64,000 nt of DNA from Amborella trichopoda (GCF_000471905.2 NW_006499997.1:193683-257682); one strand, 5' to 3'. Shown: positions 31,056 through 43,600, counted from the stretch's first letter. The notes: generated from the letters alone by a model not told the origin. Made by a program: numbers and translations.

Positions 31056-33470
31056 GCTAAGCTTTTATTGAGTGAGGGCCCCATGATGATGAAAAATATC
31101 TTCCAACAACATGCCCCACCAAATGTTGCATTTAGAGAGAATTAAAAAGTACAATCATTCGGAAAATTTCCCCTGGCTAGCCACAAGACTACGTGAATGT
31201 GGAGGAGATCCACGCAATGTTGCAACTAGAATGCTCCGATGTTTAGACTCAATGTACTGGTCCACCCGTGGAGATTTGTAGGGGAAGAAGAAAAATTTTA
31301 GAGATCCTGTCGAAGTCCTCACCCACGAGGGACTATTCACGATTCGGACAGCTTGAGGATTTGGTAGGGACCTCATTGGCCAGAATCAGGCCTACTTGGA
31401 GGCCGAGTGCTATAAACCTTTGGTCGGCATTGTTCACTGCTACACCAGGTTTAATTTTGTTGATCAGGGTATCTCTATAGGTCCCATCTAACGGGTTCCA
31501 GTCGGGGGCTTTTGACTTAACCGAAAGTTTGGGCCTATCGGTTTGAGGGAGCAAGGCGGCCTTGTAGACCTCATCCTGTCGGGTCCAAAAGGTTTGGAAC
31601 TGTCAGCCTACGAAGGTTTTAGGTGAGGCGATCTCATGATGGGTAATAAACCTCAACTCTCTGGCAGGTTAGGCCTTAGCTTCGTCAGTTTCTTGCCTTC
31701 GTAATGGTCTTTAGCATTTTGGAGAGATCTTTTGATCATCGTCATCGCCCTAAGGACTCTTACTATTTTTTGAGGTGAAACGTGGGAGATCTTATGAGGC
31801 TCTCACTCACGGATCAACCACTTGTGATTCGATGCTGGCAGCCAAGGATTCTAGGTAGACTTCGTCAGCTAGGATAATGGCTGTTTGGCAATTGGGTGTC
31901 GGTTAAGGCTGTAATACCGCGTCAACCTATTTTGTCTGTCCAAGCACCCTTTGCGGGTTTTCACTCGAACAAGGGAAGTGGTGCCGTAAAGACAGTTTCC
32001 ACCAACTTGCTTTATTTTTGGGCTCTTTTACCCATGACTTGGCGGCCATGTCCACCCTTTTCATCTGTTCTTGCTCATGGTGCCCTTTCGAGGCTTTTAC
32101 AGTGCTTGGGTTCTTGTTTTCACGGAACTCTCTTACTCATGGTTTCATGACCATGCCTGTTCGTCATTTTTACTCTTGACATTCCCTTGTTGAGGTGTAC
32201 ACCATACCCATTTTTTTGTGAAGGCGTATTTCGGGTCATGCCTTCNNNNNNNNNNNNNNNNNNNNNNNNNNNNNNNNNNNNNNNNNNNNNNNNNNNNNNN
32301 NNNNNNNNNNNNNNNNNNNNNNNNNNNNNNNNNNNNNNNNNNNNNNNNNNNNNNNNNNNNNNNNNNNNNNNNNNNNNNNNNNNNNNNNNNNNNNNNNNNN
32401 NNNNNNNNNNNNNNNNNNNNNNNNNNNNNNNNNNNNNNNNNNNNNNNNNNNNNNNNNNNNNNNNNNNNNNNNNNNNNNNNNNNNNNNNNNNNNNNNNNNN
32501 NNNNNNNNNNNNNNNNNNNNNNNNNNNNNNNNNNNNNNNNNNNNNNNNNNNNNNNNNNNNNNNNNNNNNNNNNNNNNNNNNNNNNNNNNNNNNNNNNNNN
32601 NNNNNNNNNNNNNNNNNNNNNNNNNNNNNNNNNNNNNNNNNNNNNNNNNNNNNNNNNNNNNNNNNNNNNNNNNNNNNNNNNNNNNNNNNNNNNNNNNNNN
32701 NNNNNNNNNNNNNNNNNNNNNNNNNNNNNNNNNNNNNNNNNNNNNNNNNNNNNNNNNNNNNNNNNNNNNNNNNNNNNNNNNNNNNNNNNNNNNNNNNNNN
32801 NNNNNNNNNNNNNNNNNNNNNNNNNNNNNNNNNNNNNNNNNNNNNNNNNNNNNNNNNNNNNNNNNNNNNNNNNNNNNNNNNNNNNNNNNNNNNNNNNNNN
32901 NNNNNNNNNNNNNNNNNNNNNNNNNNNNNNNNNNNNNNNNNNNNNNNNNNNNNNNNNNNNNNNNNNNNNNNNACAGCTGAACCGTAGTGGTGACGAATGG
33001 CAGTCTGTAGAGGCCATGGAGTGAGTATGGTAATGGTTTTGACTCACTTTGGGGAGATAGCATGAGGCTATATCCTATGAAGGAAGAATGGTGAGTGAAG
33101 AGTGGTGACGCACTAGCTGATGGCGATTATGGGTGGCGAGATGGCTTACCGTTTTGTGAGCATGGGTAAGAGTCACTGAGGAATGATGGATGGTGTGCAC
33201 ACATGAACGAGTCAGTTAGGGAAGCCGTCTGTGAAGATGCACATAAAGGGCATGTGCGCGTATGTGGGCTCACTGGGCAGGTATTGAAGGTGGTGCGCAC
33301 ACACGAATGGGTCGGTTAGGGAAAACATGCATGAAAACGCACTTAAAGGGGGTGTGTGCATATGTGGACTCACTGGGGAGGTATTGAAGGTGGTGTGCGC
33401 ACACGAATGGGTCGGTTAGGGAAAACGTTTCTGAAAATGTACGTAAAAGTGGTGTGCGCGTGTGCTGGGA
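31056..33470 (-). mobile_element. 3' tail of copy 3, non-coding, with gap
   Basis: Matches 14151-15690 of copy 2. It has GGGCCCCATGATGATG near the LTR, one unit of the 51-bp repeat near 31740, and TTTTACTCATGG phrases at 32020-32200. From 33190 to 33470 a block of about 90 bp with CACACACGAATGGGTCGGTTAGGGAA recurs about three times. The N run 32246-32972 falls inside. No gene was recognised. Confidence 0.65.
32246..32972. other. Assembly gap (727 N)
   Basis: Unresolved bases within the copy 3 tail. In copy 2 the equivalent interval is only about 50-100 bp (near 15275-15345), so the N length may be nominal. Confidence 0.95.
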
Positions 33471-34975
33471 CATCTTTAAGGTCATGCCTCTTGGACCTAT
33501 GTGAAGCAGTTTAACATCATGCGGCTAGGATGTGCACTATAGTTTAAGGTCATATTGCTCAGACCGTGGCTATGTTGTTTAAATTCATGCAGCTAGGACT
33601 AGGCAGTTTAAGGTCGTGAAACTAGACCTCCGCTATAGTTAAAGATCATATAGTTTGGACCGTGGCTATGCAGTTTAAAGTCATGCAGCGCGGACCATCG
33701 CTGTGTGGTTTAGGGTCATGTGGCTAGGACCAAGGTTGTGCAGTTTAGGGCCATGCAGCACGGACCATTGTGTGGATCACCATGTAAGTGAAGCTGCATG
33801 GGGGATAGGTATGTGGATAGCAATTTGACTCCCTGGGGATAAAGATATTTAAGGCTATACACAAGCAGAGAGATTTAGATGAAGATGGTGACCCTACAAG
33901 GACTGGCGAGCAGAAGTGGACTTCACGGGGGATTAAGAGGGTAAGTGTGACTCCCCGGGGATAATGAGTAATGATATGCATGTAATTCTACTGAGAATGA
34001 TGGGCTAGAGCACAGATGCAATCCTACTGGGGTGACGTGCCGGAGCATAGGTGTAACCTACTAGGGGTAACAAGATAAGCATGGCCCTAGCCAGCTGGGG
34101 ATAGCGAGTCGCAATAGGGGGTGACTCACGCTGGGGTGTCGGTGCATAGAGACCCACTGGGGATTGAAGGGCTAAGCTTGATTCCCTTTTTTCTTTTGCA
34201 TACTCCTAACTCCATTAGGGATGTTGATGGAATACACTTAACGAAGGGGTGCGTCCATTTCACAGTTTTAAGTCATGCGTGTGGACTATTTGTCGCATTG
34301 TTTATCGTTTTACTACAAGGACATGAGTTACAATTTTAAAGTCTTGTAGCTCAGACCACGGCTACGCAATTTAAAGTCATGCAGCTAGGATCATGTAGTT
34401 TAAGGTCGTGCAACTAGACCTTCGCTACAATTTAAGGTCATATAGTTTGGACCATGCAGTTAAGGGTCATGCATTGAGACCATGGCTATGTAATTTAAGG
34501 TCATGCAGTGCAGACCATGGCTGTACAGTTTAAGGTCATGCAGTGTGGACCATGGCTGTGCAGTTTAAGGTCATGCAATGCGAACCATGGTTGTGCCATT
34601 TAAGGTCATGCAGTGCGGACCATGGCTACGCAGTTTAAGTTCATGCAGCGCGAGCCATGACTATGCAGTTTAAGGTCATGCAGCACGAACCATAGCTATG
34701 CAGTTTAAGGTCATGTAGTACAAACCAATGCTGTACAATTTAAGGCCATGCAGTGCAGACCAAGGCTGTGCATTTTAAGGTCATGCAGTGTGGGCCATGG
34801 TTCTGCTGTTTAAGGTCATGCAGCACGGACCATGGTTGTGCAGTTTAAGGTCATGCAGCACGGACAATGGTTGTGCAGTTTAAGGTCATGCAGTGCATGG
34901 CTGTGCAGTTTAAGGTCATGTAGCATGGATCAAGGCAGTCCAGTTTAAGGTCATGCAACACAGACTATAGTTGGT
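33471..34975 (-). repeat. 35-bp tandem arrays of copy 3
   Basis: Two blocks, 33480-33775 and 34260-34975, of CAGTTTAAGGTCATGCAG units at 35-36 bp spacing. Between them (33776-34255) lie CCTGGGGATAA phrases as in copy 2. In the second block about thirteen units run in a row from 34480 and are mostly of the GCACGGACCATGGCT type, unlike the alternating copy 2 array. Confidence 0.9.
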
Positions 34976-35169
34976 GAAGGAATGCGACTCCAAGGGGAAC
35001 AAAGCCATCATCGGAACTGGACTCCTTGAGGAGTGAGACTGTGGTGCAGGTAATGAACTTCCTGAGGCGGCAGGACGATGGTCCAGATGGGAGGGTCGTG
35101 GTGTGATCACAACACTAAGTGTTGGATGGCGCACGCAGCATTAGGCCTAGATATTGTGCGCACAGCATT

Positions 35170-35335
35170 AGGCCCTTTGGTGAGGTGCACGACGATGGCC
35201 ATTTGACGAGGCGCTCGGCACTGACTTCCTTGACGAAGGGCACGGCGACGGCTTCTTTAAAGAAAGGCGCAGTGACAGCTTCTTTGACGAAGGGCATGGC
35301 AATGACTTCTTTGATGAAGGGCGCAATGATATCCT
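35170..35335. repeat. 27-bp tandem repeat upstream of the PMD unit, copy 3
   Basis: Units of about 27 bp, such as GGCACGGCGACGGCTTCTTT with GACGAAG, run through 35210-35320. The period is a multiple of three, so open frames with 9-residue repeats arise on both strands; I do not read them as genes. It corresponds to 17330-17575 in copy 2. Confidence 0.8.
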
Positions 35336-35443
35336 TTTCGAGTCACGGGCTTGAGCCACCCTGGCCCGATCTTATTGTCTCAAGAGTTGGGGACTAAAGC
35401 ATCGTTTCGGATTTGTCAAGGGGCAGTTTGTGGTATTGCTGAG

Positions 35444-35455
35444 TATAAAAGGGGG
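35444..35455 (+). promoter_or_regulatory. TATA box of the antisense PMD unit, copy 3
   Basis: TATAAAAGGGGG plus AAAAC, identical to 17676-17687 in copy 2. It lies 1.1 kb before the PMD ORF and on the same strand. The surrounding 100 bp is also well matched between the copies. Confidence 0.65.
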
Positions 35456-36571
35456 AAAACAACATTCTACTATTTTACCAAAGGGTAAAATAGTTGAAAA
35501 GTTTCTAGAGAGAGAGAAAGCCTGAGCTTCTAAGAAGAGACTTCCGGCGAGAGTTTTGCGGCCAAAGTTTGCAACATACAGGCCTTCAGGAGCTTTCTGG
35601 TGAACTTGAGTAGGTCATGAGCGTCGTACCATGCTTGTAAATGCTTTGGGAGAGTGCCAAGGCTTTCTGAGGGGAAAACATGACTTCTCGGAGCCTTCGC
35701 AAGATTAGTAGAGGTTCTCTGCTAGAGTTTCAGTGCCTTTTTCGGTAGTCCCATGGCTGGAGGGAAGGTTACAAAGAAGTCAAGGGAGCAGACAGTCCTT
35801 TGGTTTTTGGAAGAGAAGAAGGAGGAGCAGCAGTGGGCTCAGTGGAATTCTGGTGAGTTCGTGGCAAGCTACTGAAGTGTGAAAATAAGAAGAAGGGAGA
35901 TCCACAGGGCCACAGGGAGACATTCTGCAGATTTCGATGGTTTTTCAATTTTCCCGATTGTTGGCAAGGGGAAAGAACAGAGTCAGAGGGGGTTTCCGAC
36001 TAGCAGAGGGAGTTTCCAGCAAGAACTCAAAGGATTGGGGGGGGGGGTAACGGTCAAGAGGAAAAGGGCCGTGAGGAGGCTGACGGTCACCCTCCACATG
36101 CGGGGAGATAGGCCACGTCAAGATTGTCAGGCGGCATGCCTAGATTTCAAGGGACATGGTACACCGCACGTGTGGCGTGTGCGAATAGCTGGAGCGTAGG
36201 CGGGATCAAGTGCTTTACTTCAGCAGACAACGATAGCCCTTGGTCGGAAGATGACGATAACCCTACCTTCTGCGCACGGCGATACCATCTAGATGAGCAG
36301 GCAGCGATAGCTCCTTAGCCGTGAGATGGCGATAGTCCCTTAGTAGTGAGGTGGTGATAGACCTACCTTCTGCACACGACCATACCATCTTAGCGAGTAG
36401 ACGACGATAGTCCTGCCCTTGGCTACAAGACGCTGATGGCTTACCAACGTTATGCCTTGAGTGGACAGTCGGCAATACACCCTTGCGAACGCAGTTTTAC
36501 GTGGCTTTTTAGCGTCTTTTGATAGCGAAACCTTCGTTCTAACGGCCCAGCCTTCAGGTGTCAGTCCAGAC
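35456..36571 (+). other. Leader of the antisense PMD unit, copy 3
   Basis: Aligns with 17688-18729. It has a GAGAGAGAGAAAG run just after the TATA box and GGCGATAGC/GGCGATACCATC repeats at 36220-36480. It also has a G-rich run near 36040. No conserved long frame, so probably untranslated. Confidence 0.5.
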
Positions 36572-39500
36572 ATGAAGAATCTCCCACGAGCAGGGGAGTT
36601 TGGTACCAATGAATTCACCAGTAAAAGCCTGGTGAGAGGTGAGCCGATCTGGCTCACTGAAAGCTTATATGAACCGAGGTGGCCCTTGAGCGTCACCTTT
36701 GTTAGTGACCCTGTCCGGCTAGTGACAAGGGAAGATAATGACGACAATGTGAGTGTAGAGGAAGGGGTGGGCCTACTGCACTGCCTGCACTGAAACATAG
36801 CCTCTAACAGGAACTTGCCAACTTTAAGCAAGCAGATGGTACAAACCTTGAGCATGAAATGGTCTTCCGCTGGCCTACGGGTATAAGGGGAACACCTGTA
36901 CCTGAAGGGGTACTCCTCATGGATCATGAAAGTACTGATGCGCTTCCGAAATACTTCGAGACGGGCTTCCTTACCGGCCGCCCTCCAGTGCTCGGCAGGC
37001 TACTATGGTCATTCCTCAAACACGATCAAAGTGTTGTTGGAAACTTGGAGCTATGTTTGCAACACATGGCTGCTTGGTCATGGGGAGGCAGGGATATTGC
37101 TTATGGACTTGCACTTCATTGGTGGGCTGCCGCTCCTTGGTGTTATGTATGACGAGTTTATTCCCCCGAACTCAGTCATTTTTGGAAGGGAAAAGGTAGG
37201 CAGAGAAGCCCCACCGGCTGGGCTTCGGGAATTGTTAGAGATCTAACCAGAACTTTATGATGAGCCCAAAAGTGGGCGAATCACCTTCTCCAAATGGGTA
37301 ACATTCTTCGAAGGCAATTTTACAGATGAAGCTGGTCCGTCACCGAAAAAAGGGGAGAAGGAACCCCACCTATTTTCGAGCTACAGAAGGAGAATGAGCA
37401 TATCTTTCAAGAAGCTTACTTGGTGCTCTTCTTATGTAAATTCGCCCTGCAGGGAGGGGCAGACGTCATTCGTCCTGGCACATTCTATGTGGCCTACGAC
37501 ATGGCGCAGTGGAAGGAGTACGCACTCGCACAGCCTGTTCTGTGCAATATTTATCATGGCCTGGGAGCCATTTCCAGGGGAAGACAATATCAAGGGGATG
37601 AGGGAGGGAATGGCATAATAGAGGCGAGGCCTTTCCAAGGGATTTCAAGACTCCTTTCCTAGTCCATTATGTATATGGCTGGTTTGGGGCTTATTTTCCG
37701 GACACATATCTCAAAACCAGAGAGTTGGAGGAAACCATGTGCCCATTTTGCTGAAGATTGTCAGGCAAAAGGATATCTTCCATACCCCAAGTCATATGCG
37801 CAACTTCTTCTACAACTATCACCTCCACATGACCCGAGTGGTGTTCTCGGTTAGAGGCCTCACAGGGTATGTGTTTGTCGACGAGCTAGGCCACCACCTA
37901 GATGGTGACTTCACCAGCCCGAAGGAGCTGATGTTTATGCTGAGCATTAGAGGCGGAGCTCTTGCCTATCACACTATCCATAGCATGAAGCTTGAGGGAT
38001 ACTTTCCTCATCGTTTTGCTTGGCAGCATGGGCTATATCAAGGCTGTCTATTCTCTGTATTCTTCGAGAAACGACATAGCAGGGCTGCTCGCTGAAAGAG
38101 AGACCAATTGGGGACCGTTCGGGAGACTTGGCTCTCGAGGCACATTCGCACTGCTTGGGCCACGTGCTTGGAGGCCATCAAGGTCAATAAGTATGTGCTG
38201 CCCCATTTTGGCAGGACGGTACGGGCAATAGAGGCCCACGAGCTTTGGTGGAGAATCACGAATAAGGGCTATAGGGACGTGGACCAAGAGAGGGGAGAGT
38301 GGCCGTTGGAGCCAAGATACAAGGCACCAAAGAATGGCAATGACCCCTCCCTTAGGTGAAATATTTACCCTAGGATTTCTTCATGACTGGCGCACGATCG
38401 GGCAGCCTCACTAGATTACTGTGGACAAGTCTTTGCCGAGGTTTCTCAATATGGAGACGAAGATAGAGAGCATTTTTGACAACCTCTCTGTTATTTTCAA
38501 GTGAAAGGAAGGCCGCAAGGTCCCGGGTCATGAAGGGTGTCCGGTCCAGGATTTGATTGAGTTGATAGGGAGTGACTCTCATAGCAAGCTGGCCACCATT
38601 TCATCCAAATCAGGCACTTCAAAGGCTGTTGCACCTGAGCAGGCAAAAGGAAAGAAGAGGAAGCAGGCTACCCCAACGGCTTCTCGTGCTCCGGCTATAA
38701 AGGAAACCAAGGCTTAGAGACGCAAAGGGCATAAGGTTCTAGTGGTTCATGAGTCAGAAGACCGCTCCTCACCCTTAGCTTCTTCAAAAGGTTGTGTGTC
38801 TCCTGCTATTTCTTAATCGCCCTATGCTCTTGAGGATTCGCCTTCTCCTTCACCTGTTCTCCTGGTTCTTCAGAGGCTCAAGCCGGTTCCTCAGAGCGTA
38901 CTGCCCCGATCGAGATTGCTTCACATCAGGAAGCGATGTTTGTGGGTGAAGGGGGGGCTCAGTCCCGATGGAGGTGAACGGGGCTAATGAGGCTGGCCTT
39001 GATGAGGTGACGGAGGCAGAGAGGGCCTCTGGGGCTCTGGAGGCTATCGAGGAGAGGGAAGCCCCGGTAGAGCTTGTGGTTATAGAAGAGGATGGAGCCT
39101 TAGGGATTGAAGAGGGACTACCCGAGCAGCAAGAGGTTGCTGCCTCGATTGATGTGGCTATAGGGGACACAGGGACAGGACACCCTCAGGGATCAATCTT
39201 GGAGGGCCAGGAGGCAGCACCTGCGACTTTGAAGGAGGCAGGCCCCATAGGAGAGCATATAGCTGATGTGGTCGCCGTGGAAGACAAGGGTAAAGAAGGA
39301 GAAGGAGAAGGTGCCGAACCTGCAAAGGTGGTGATGGTGGTTCGAGAAGAGGGGACACAGGGGGAGATTGCTACCTCGGGAGAGGAAGCTGACGTGGTGC
39401 AGCCTGAGCCTGAGGTAGTAGCTCTAGACAAGAAGGTCAACCTTGCCCCAGCTGAGGCTGTGGAGCTTATAGAGGGTGAGCTATGGCATCTGAGCCTGAA

Positions 39501-40218
39501 AGGGTCAAGCCCGATGTGGTCATGATAGGAGATTTGAACTAGAGAGCCGTTTCGGAGCTACCAGAGCAGCCTGAGGCTGCCCTTGAATCTAGAGAGCCTG
39601 AGGCCTTAGCTGCAATGGGGGCTCCTCCTATTATGGTCTCCCTTGCTGTACTGCCCAGGCCCAATTTCATCGAGCTGTCAGGCGTCATTTTTGAGATTCT
39701 TCAAACGGGCCTTCAGAAGCTGAAGGAGTTGTCTCTTGACGAGCTTGGAAAAATGATCTGACAATTGAGGGGGGTCGCCTTAAGGAGTGCACTAGAAGTT
39801 CTCCCTTACTTTGACAGTGTTGCCTGAGCTGGAGGGACGGAGAATGCAGGCCTTGCAGGTGAAAAAGGTCGCATCGCGTCTAGAGGGCTCGCAGCTAGAG
39901 TCATTGGAGGCTTCCCTACCATAGAATCTGGAGCTGGCAGAGGTCCAGGTAGGGGAGATGGAAGCTATTGTCCCCCAGAAGTCCGTTATTGCCAAGAAGG
40001 CCATAACTCGCCATAACAAGGTGCAGACCCTGAAGACAAAGATTGCCAAATGGGCACAGAAGCTTGCCAGGTTGGAAGAGGAGACGACAGCTTGGGAGGC
40101 CGAAGATAAGAAACTGGGTCAGAAGGTGCTGGACCTCGAGTACTCCTTAGGCGAGCAACTAGCCCTAGTGGAGAACGAGGCTAGGCTGGTGGCCGAATTG
40201 AGAGTGGGCATCGAGTGA
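36572..40218 (+). pseudogene. Antisense PMD-type ORF of copy 3 (decayed)
   Basis: The fullest PMD ORF in the window. It starts at ATGAAGAATCTCCC, in the context shared with copy 2. The PMD-like core covers about 36850-38360, with LHFIGGLPLLG and YDEFIPPNS at 37100-37170, GGADVIRPGTF and YDMAQWKEYAL at 37450-37530, and a TGYVFVDELG stretch near 37860. These features recall the aminotransferase-like/plant mobile domain family found in plant elements and in MAIN/MAIL1. An acidic Glu/Ala/Val section follows (38968-39525), and a C-terminal heptad-like coiled coil (39958-40218, LKTKIAKWAQKLARLEEE). It is transcribed against gag-protease and meets it tail to tail. It is broken, with several breaks, and is a fossil. 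Confidence 0.7.
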
Positions 40219-40640
40219 GTGAGAACCTCAGCTGATGAGTGTAAGGGGAGGGTCAATGAGGTCATTGACCATTTTTTACAGTATCTTCTTTCTATTTTTC
40301 TCTCTATTGTAAAGAACGACACTTTTGATGAATGAAATAGTTCTTTTCTTTTACAATGCAATGCATGTCTCTTATTCTTCCACTTTTCCCATTTCATTGC
40401 TTACGCCCTTTCATAGCTTGGGACAAACAAGAAAAGCCCACTCCTTAGTTCATCTTATGGCAGCTTGTTGTGCCTTCAATGACCTCGAATGGGGGAGCAG
40501 TTGCTTCCTCACCCCTAAGCGTTTGATTGGGCAGGGGTTCGTAATTCATGGTTCTCATAATTTGGTGAGCCTATTTGCTGTAAATGCTCCAGTCTGGGGG
40601 AGCCTTGGCTTCGTTTCGAGGTGCACTGCTTTTGAGCTCA
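40219..40640. other. Convergent intergenic spacer, copy 3
   Basis: Spacer between the 3' ends of the PMD ORF and gag-protease, aligned with 21236-21599. Contains TTGATGAATGAAATAG (possible plus-strand poly(A) region) near 40327. Confidence 0.5.
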
Positions 40641-43600
40641 TTATAGGTTTAAGCCTCAGGGACGAACCCCTTTAAATGCTTTGAAGCGACACACATAACC
40701 TCCAACTGATTTTGGAGGCTACGAACCTCGCTTCTTAACTCATCCATGGGGTCTTGTTCTTGAGAGCCAGAAGGCTGGCCTTTGTCTGTCTGTGCTTTTT
40801 CGGGAGCTTCTGAGAGGTGTAGGACCCTCTCGTGGCTGCTAATGATCTCCTTGTTCAAGGAGAATGGAATTTGAAGTACCTTCCTTTGTGGCCGATGTGT
40901 CAATTCTGCTTCTAGAAGAGCAATGGGAACATGCAGAACCTTTTGATAGTTTGGCGTATAGAAGACCCTTGGTGCTGGAAGGTCTTCCTCTAGAGCTTTC
41001 TCAATTTCACGGGTTGCTTCTAGCTTGTCATTTTGTTCTGACAAGTTAAAAGTAGAGGGGGAGGCTTCGTCTTCTAGAGAGGACACCATGACCTTGGAGA
41101 GGTGGCAAGGTATACTCAGGTAGATCGGAGTCAGAGGGAGGATATGGCCCTCTTTCCTCTTCTTTGAACACGTTTGTGATCATTCGCCCCAGGTCTTCAA
41201 CATCATCATGGGACGAGAGTCCCGTCTCTCTCACAAGGTTCCAATCATCATCCTTTAACTTTTCTAGCAACTGAAGGTCTGCGAAATAGTACTTGGCATC
41301 GGCATAGTGAGTATCAGCTATAGGGCACGGTCTTTTGTTAGCATAGAATGTGTGCTGCCTCCCATCTCGGCTGTATTTGAAGCATGGGCGGAGTGTGGAA
41401 GGAACCAGCCCCTGATCATGAAGCCAAGGGCGACCAAGCAAGATGTTGTAAGAGGTATCGGTGTCGATTACATGGAACTGCGTGTAATCGTTGAGGTCAC
41501 CGATCTTGAGATGAAGGCACACCGTACCAGCTGGCTTCTCTCCTGATTGATTGAACCCTTGCATGGTGATGTGGGTGGCAGTGAGATTGTCAGATTCTAA
41601 TCCCAGTCAGGTGAGAATCCTTCTTGGGACCAGGTTGACTGCTGACCCTCCATCCAACATGATCTGGTTGATAGGGTAGGCGTGCAGCTTATTCACAAAG
41701 AGGGGACGGTTGTGGAATTTGCCATACGATAGTCTCTAGACAGTAGGAGGGTGTCATAGATACTTAGAAGGGCTAAAAGCTTTCTCAAGTGCCCAATTAC
41801 GTTGTATTTCTCTTTATCCTCATTAGTTTTTTTGTGTTCCTGATCCAGTCACTGGTGTAAGGAGTAGGGTAGGTTTAGGAATAGCCTTTAGTTGAGTTTT
41901 GATTTGTGACACTGGCTGATTTTATTGTTCAACCGGTGCAGTCTAGATTGATGGAGAAGTAATGGGGATTTATATTAGAGATGTAGAGGTTTGAGGTTGA
42001 GGTTTAGGGAAAAGTGACGAATCAGGAAACTTGAGGGCCTTGAGCTTTTGAGGCGTGGGCTATAGCTTCTTCCCTGATCTCAGGTTCATTTGCCCCGTGC
42101 TGGGTGGTACTTCCAAAGTCTGCACCATATGGGAGGCTTCTTTGGAAGAGGAGCTTGATGATGGCTCTGTTTTGCCTTGAGTTGCCAAGGTGTCGGTGGC
42201 TGTCGAGAATCCAGCCGCCTGGGCCAGCATCTCTTTGAGGCCCTTTTGCTACGACCTGCTGAGACTGATGCCTCCGAGCTCTCTGTTTAGAGCGTCGAAG
42301 TCTGGGCACTGTTGAGCCGTTCCTGTGGAGGAAATAGAATATGAGGGAGGAGAAGAAGAGTTAGAATGTCCCAGGAAGCTTTTTGCATCGTCGCCGGAAT
42401 TGGATGTGTGTGGGGGGTATTTTAGCCGGCTCTGACCTTTGAGGGATTCTTTTAGTGTCATCACCCATTTTGGACGACCGCAGGGGGTATTTTAGGTCTT
42501 GCCCTGGCTCTGACCGCTCTGGGGTGCTTTTAGCATCGTCACCCATATTGGAGGGATCCTAAGCTGTTGGTGACTCACGGATAAGGCGAGCTGCGCCTAG
42601 AATGAAGTCTTGCAAGGTCGGTAGTGGAGGAAGGGGCCTAAGGAATTCTTCCTCAACTGGTGGCTGGGGGATGGTATTCCTTCGGCTGACTGACCTGGGT
42701 ACTCGTCATCTCCTTCTGGACCCCTAAGGAAGCATTTGGTCTTCCTCATCGGGTTGGTGAGTAGTCCTAGCCTGGTGGACTGCCTCACGATTCAGGGATT
42801 TGAACCTAGTTCACCCATGGTAGACTTCCCAGGGTTGAGAAATTGAGGGCTCTAAAGGGTCCAATGTATGCTCATAAGGGACCTACAACGGGGTCTCCTC
42901 TTTGACGGGAGCGATGGCTTGGAAGTGCTCAGGGAGAACATCGCAGATGATATGGCCTTCTTGTACCTTCTGAGTGACTATAGCTTCGAACTCAGAACAT
43001 TCTTTCAGCTCGTGACCTCATACTTGGTGATATGGGCACCAAAGGTTTGTCGTACCCTGAGTAAGGCATTTAGGCTGCCCGGCGGGCTTGGGAGTGATGA
43101 GAACATGTTGAAGCATTACCTCGAAGAGGGCCTGCAAAGGGTCTGGCTCAGTGCTTCCCAGGGCTTGCATCGGGGGTTCTTCTTGCACTGGCGGAAGAGG
43201 GGCTTGCGGGTGAGCTTCCTAACATTGCTACATATTCTTTGTGTGGAAGCCGGTGCATTTGCTAACGACATGGCCTCATATCAGGTGATACGAGCACCAG
43301 AGGTTTTTAGTTCATGGAGGCAGGAACTTAGGCTGCCTTGTCGGCTTCGCCGTGATGTGTCCCTCCTCAAGCATTATGGAGAATATTGCACGGAGGATAG
43401 CGGGTGGCCCCTCATCCTCCATGATCGTTACTATGTGGGAGGCCTCAATTGGCCTTAACGCTTTCTTTAACTCTTCGAGCTTTATCTGACCCTTGTTAAT
43501 AAGGGTTTCGATAGTATCGTTGAGCTTATACCAGTCATGTGTGGGGTGGCCTACTTTCCTGTGATAGGCGCAATGCCTCTCATTCGTCTGCTGCCCAACC

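Noticed and set aside
32145-33063. ORFs of 266-300 codons across the N run
   Set aside because: Almost entirely undetermined bases. The same holds for the ORFs over 45959-46449 and 59013-59598.
35119-35397. ORF with a 9-residue repeat (92 codons)
   Set aside because: Product of a 27-bp tandem repeat whose period is a multiple of three. The copy 2 counterpart does not keep the frame.
36572-40218. A host PMD gene such as MAIN or MAIL1
   Set aside because: The same ORF, in the same place between gag-protease and arrays, occurs in copy 2, and both sit inside LTR elements and are decayed.
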